Below are positions 63,903 through 64,000 of a DNA stretch of 64,000 nucleotides, piece after piece; positions within the stretch are counted from its first letter, which is position 1; each line of letters starts with the position of its first letter. A model generated the notes under the pieces. The model saw nothing but the letters and a program-made list of their open reading frames with translations. It ran no database searches and was not told the DNA's origin. Both the position numbers and the translations under genes were made by a program. The DNA is from UBA10649 sp965227045 (GTDB taxonomy: Bacteria; Actinomycetota; Actinomycetes; S36-B12), in the NCBI GenBank assembly GCA_965227045.1, contig OZ245718.1:3100001-3164000 (forward strand), in the 5' to 3' direction.

Positions 63903-64000
63903 ATGAGTGAGCCCATGTCATCTGGAGTACCGCTGCCATACAGCGAAGTCCTTAAGCGACAGCATCACCACTTCGAGGGCTTCTGCATCGCATTCGCTGT
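63903..64000 (+). CDS. Possible start of an unidentified gene (partial)
   Basis: An ATG at 63903 opens a frame with no stop to the window end (32 codons, beginning MSEPMSSGVPLPYSEVLKRQ). Codon use (GTA, CTT, AAG, CAT) is less GC-biased than the neighbours. No ribosome site is clear. A 12-base palindrome TCAGCATGCTGA lies just before it. It could be chance. Confidence 0.3.
   Translation, partial: MSEPMSSGVPLPYSEVLKRQHHHFEGFCIAFA

Overview
The window is a 64 kb piece of a high-GC actinobacterial chromosome (class Actinomycetia; the family cannot be fixed from sequence alone). Diagnostic content: a WhiB regulator, MtrA-MtrB-LpqB, the F420 genes fbiA/fbiB, an acyl-CoA carboxylase epsilon subunit, DUF3499, DUF5719 and TIGR03089 family proteins. 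From memory, the backbone gene order (maf, accE, pccB, birA, PH protein, purK, purE, acyl-CoA dehydrogenase, LCP protein, TIGR03089, mannose-1-P guanylyltransferase, fbiB, fbiA, whiB2, DUF3499, manB, manA, sahH, mtrA, mtrB, lpqB, comF, secA) matches the Rv3282-Rv3240c block of Mycobacterium tuberculosis and its Streptomyces counterpart, so this is a core locus with local insertions.

Layout. 1-9.4 kb: acyl-CoA carboxylase genes, biotin ligase, purine genes purK/purE, a secreted-type lipase-like hydrolase, UDP-glucose dehydrogenase, an acyl-CoA dehydrogenase. 9.5-27.4 kb: an inserted accessory block for a cell-surface polymer: six glycosyltransferases, two CDP-glycerol glycerophosphotransferase-like proteins, a cytidylyltransferase-like enzyme, an ABC-2 permease with a catalytically degenerate ATPase partner, a sulfotransferase-like protein and two CDP-alcohol phosphotransferases. 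The set is consistent with a polyol- or inositol-phosphate polymer resembling wall teichoic acid. 27.4-28.5 kb: a DUF559/Vsr-like nuclease gene with a 62-bp palindrome at each end. 28.6-38.4 kb: LCP ligase, SpoIID-like protein, TIGR03089, GDP-mannose synthesis, an AlkA-like glycosylase, F420 genes and a hydrolase. 38.5-49.9 kb: whiB2, a giant membrane glycosyltransferase, DUF5719, manB, manA, a CDF metal exporter and sahH. 50-53.9 kb: a second small insertion (cutinase-VWA fusion, monooxygenase, CPBP protease) where I expected tmk. 53.9-64 kb: mtrA-mtrB-lpqB, comF (inverted), two GNAT genes, one fused to a LuxR-type helix-turn-helix, where hpf was expected, then secA and an L,D-transpeptidase.

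How the genes work together. The mannose enzymes (manA, manB, guanylyltransferase) and ugd would feed sugar nucleotides to the many glycosyltransferases. The cytidylyltransferase and CDP-alcohol enzymes would supply the phosphodiester units. The permease would export, and the LCP protein would attach the product to peptidoglycan, in an envelope controlled by MtrAB.

Cross-cutting signals: (i) at least twelve genes start six or seven bases after a TANNNT hexamer, which points to leaderless transcription; (ii) six long palindromes in three sequence families sit at gene 3' ends, some supplying the stop codon; (iii) the polymer locus contains several pseudoenzyme-like proteins (ABC ATPase, TagF-like domain, CDP-alcohol transferase and nucleotidyltransferase domain with missing key residues). 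No tRNA, rRNA, CRISPR array or insertion sequence was seen.
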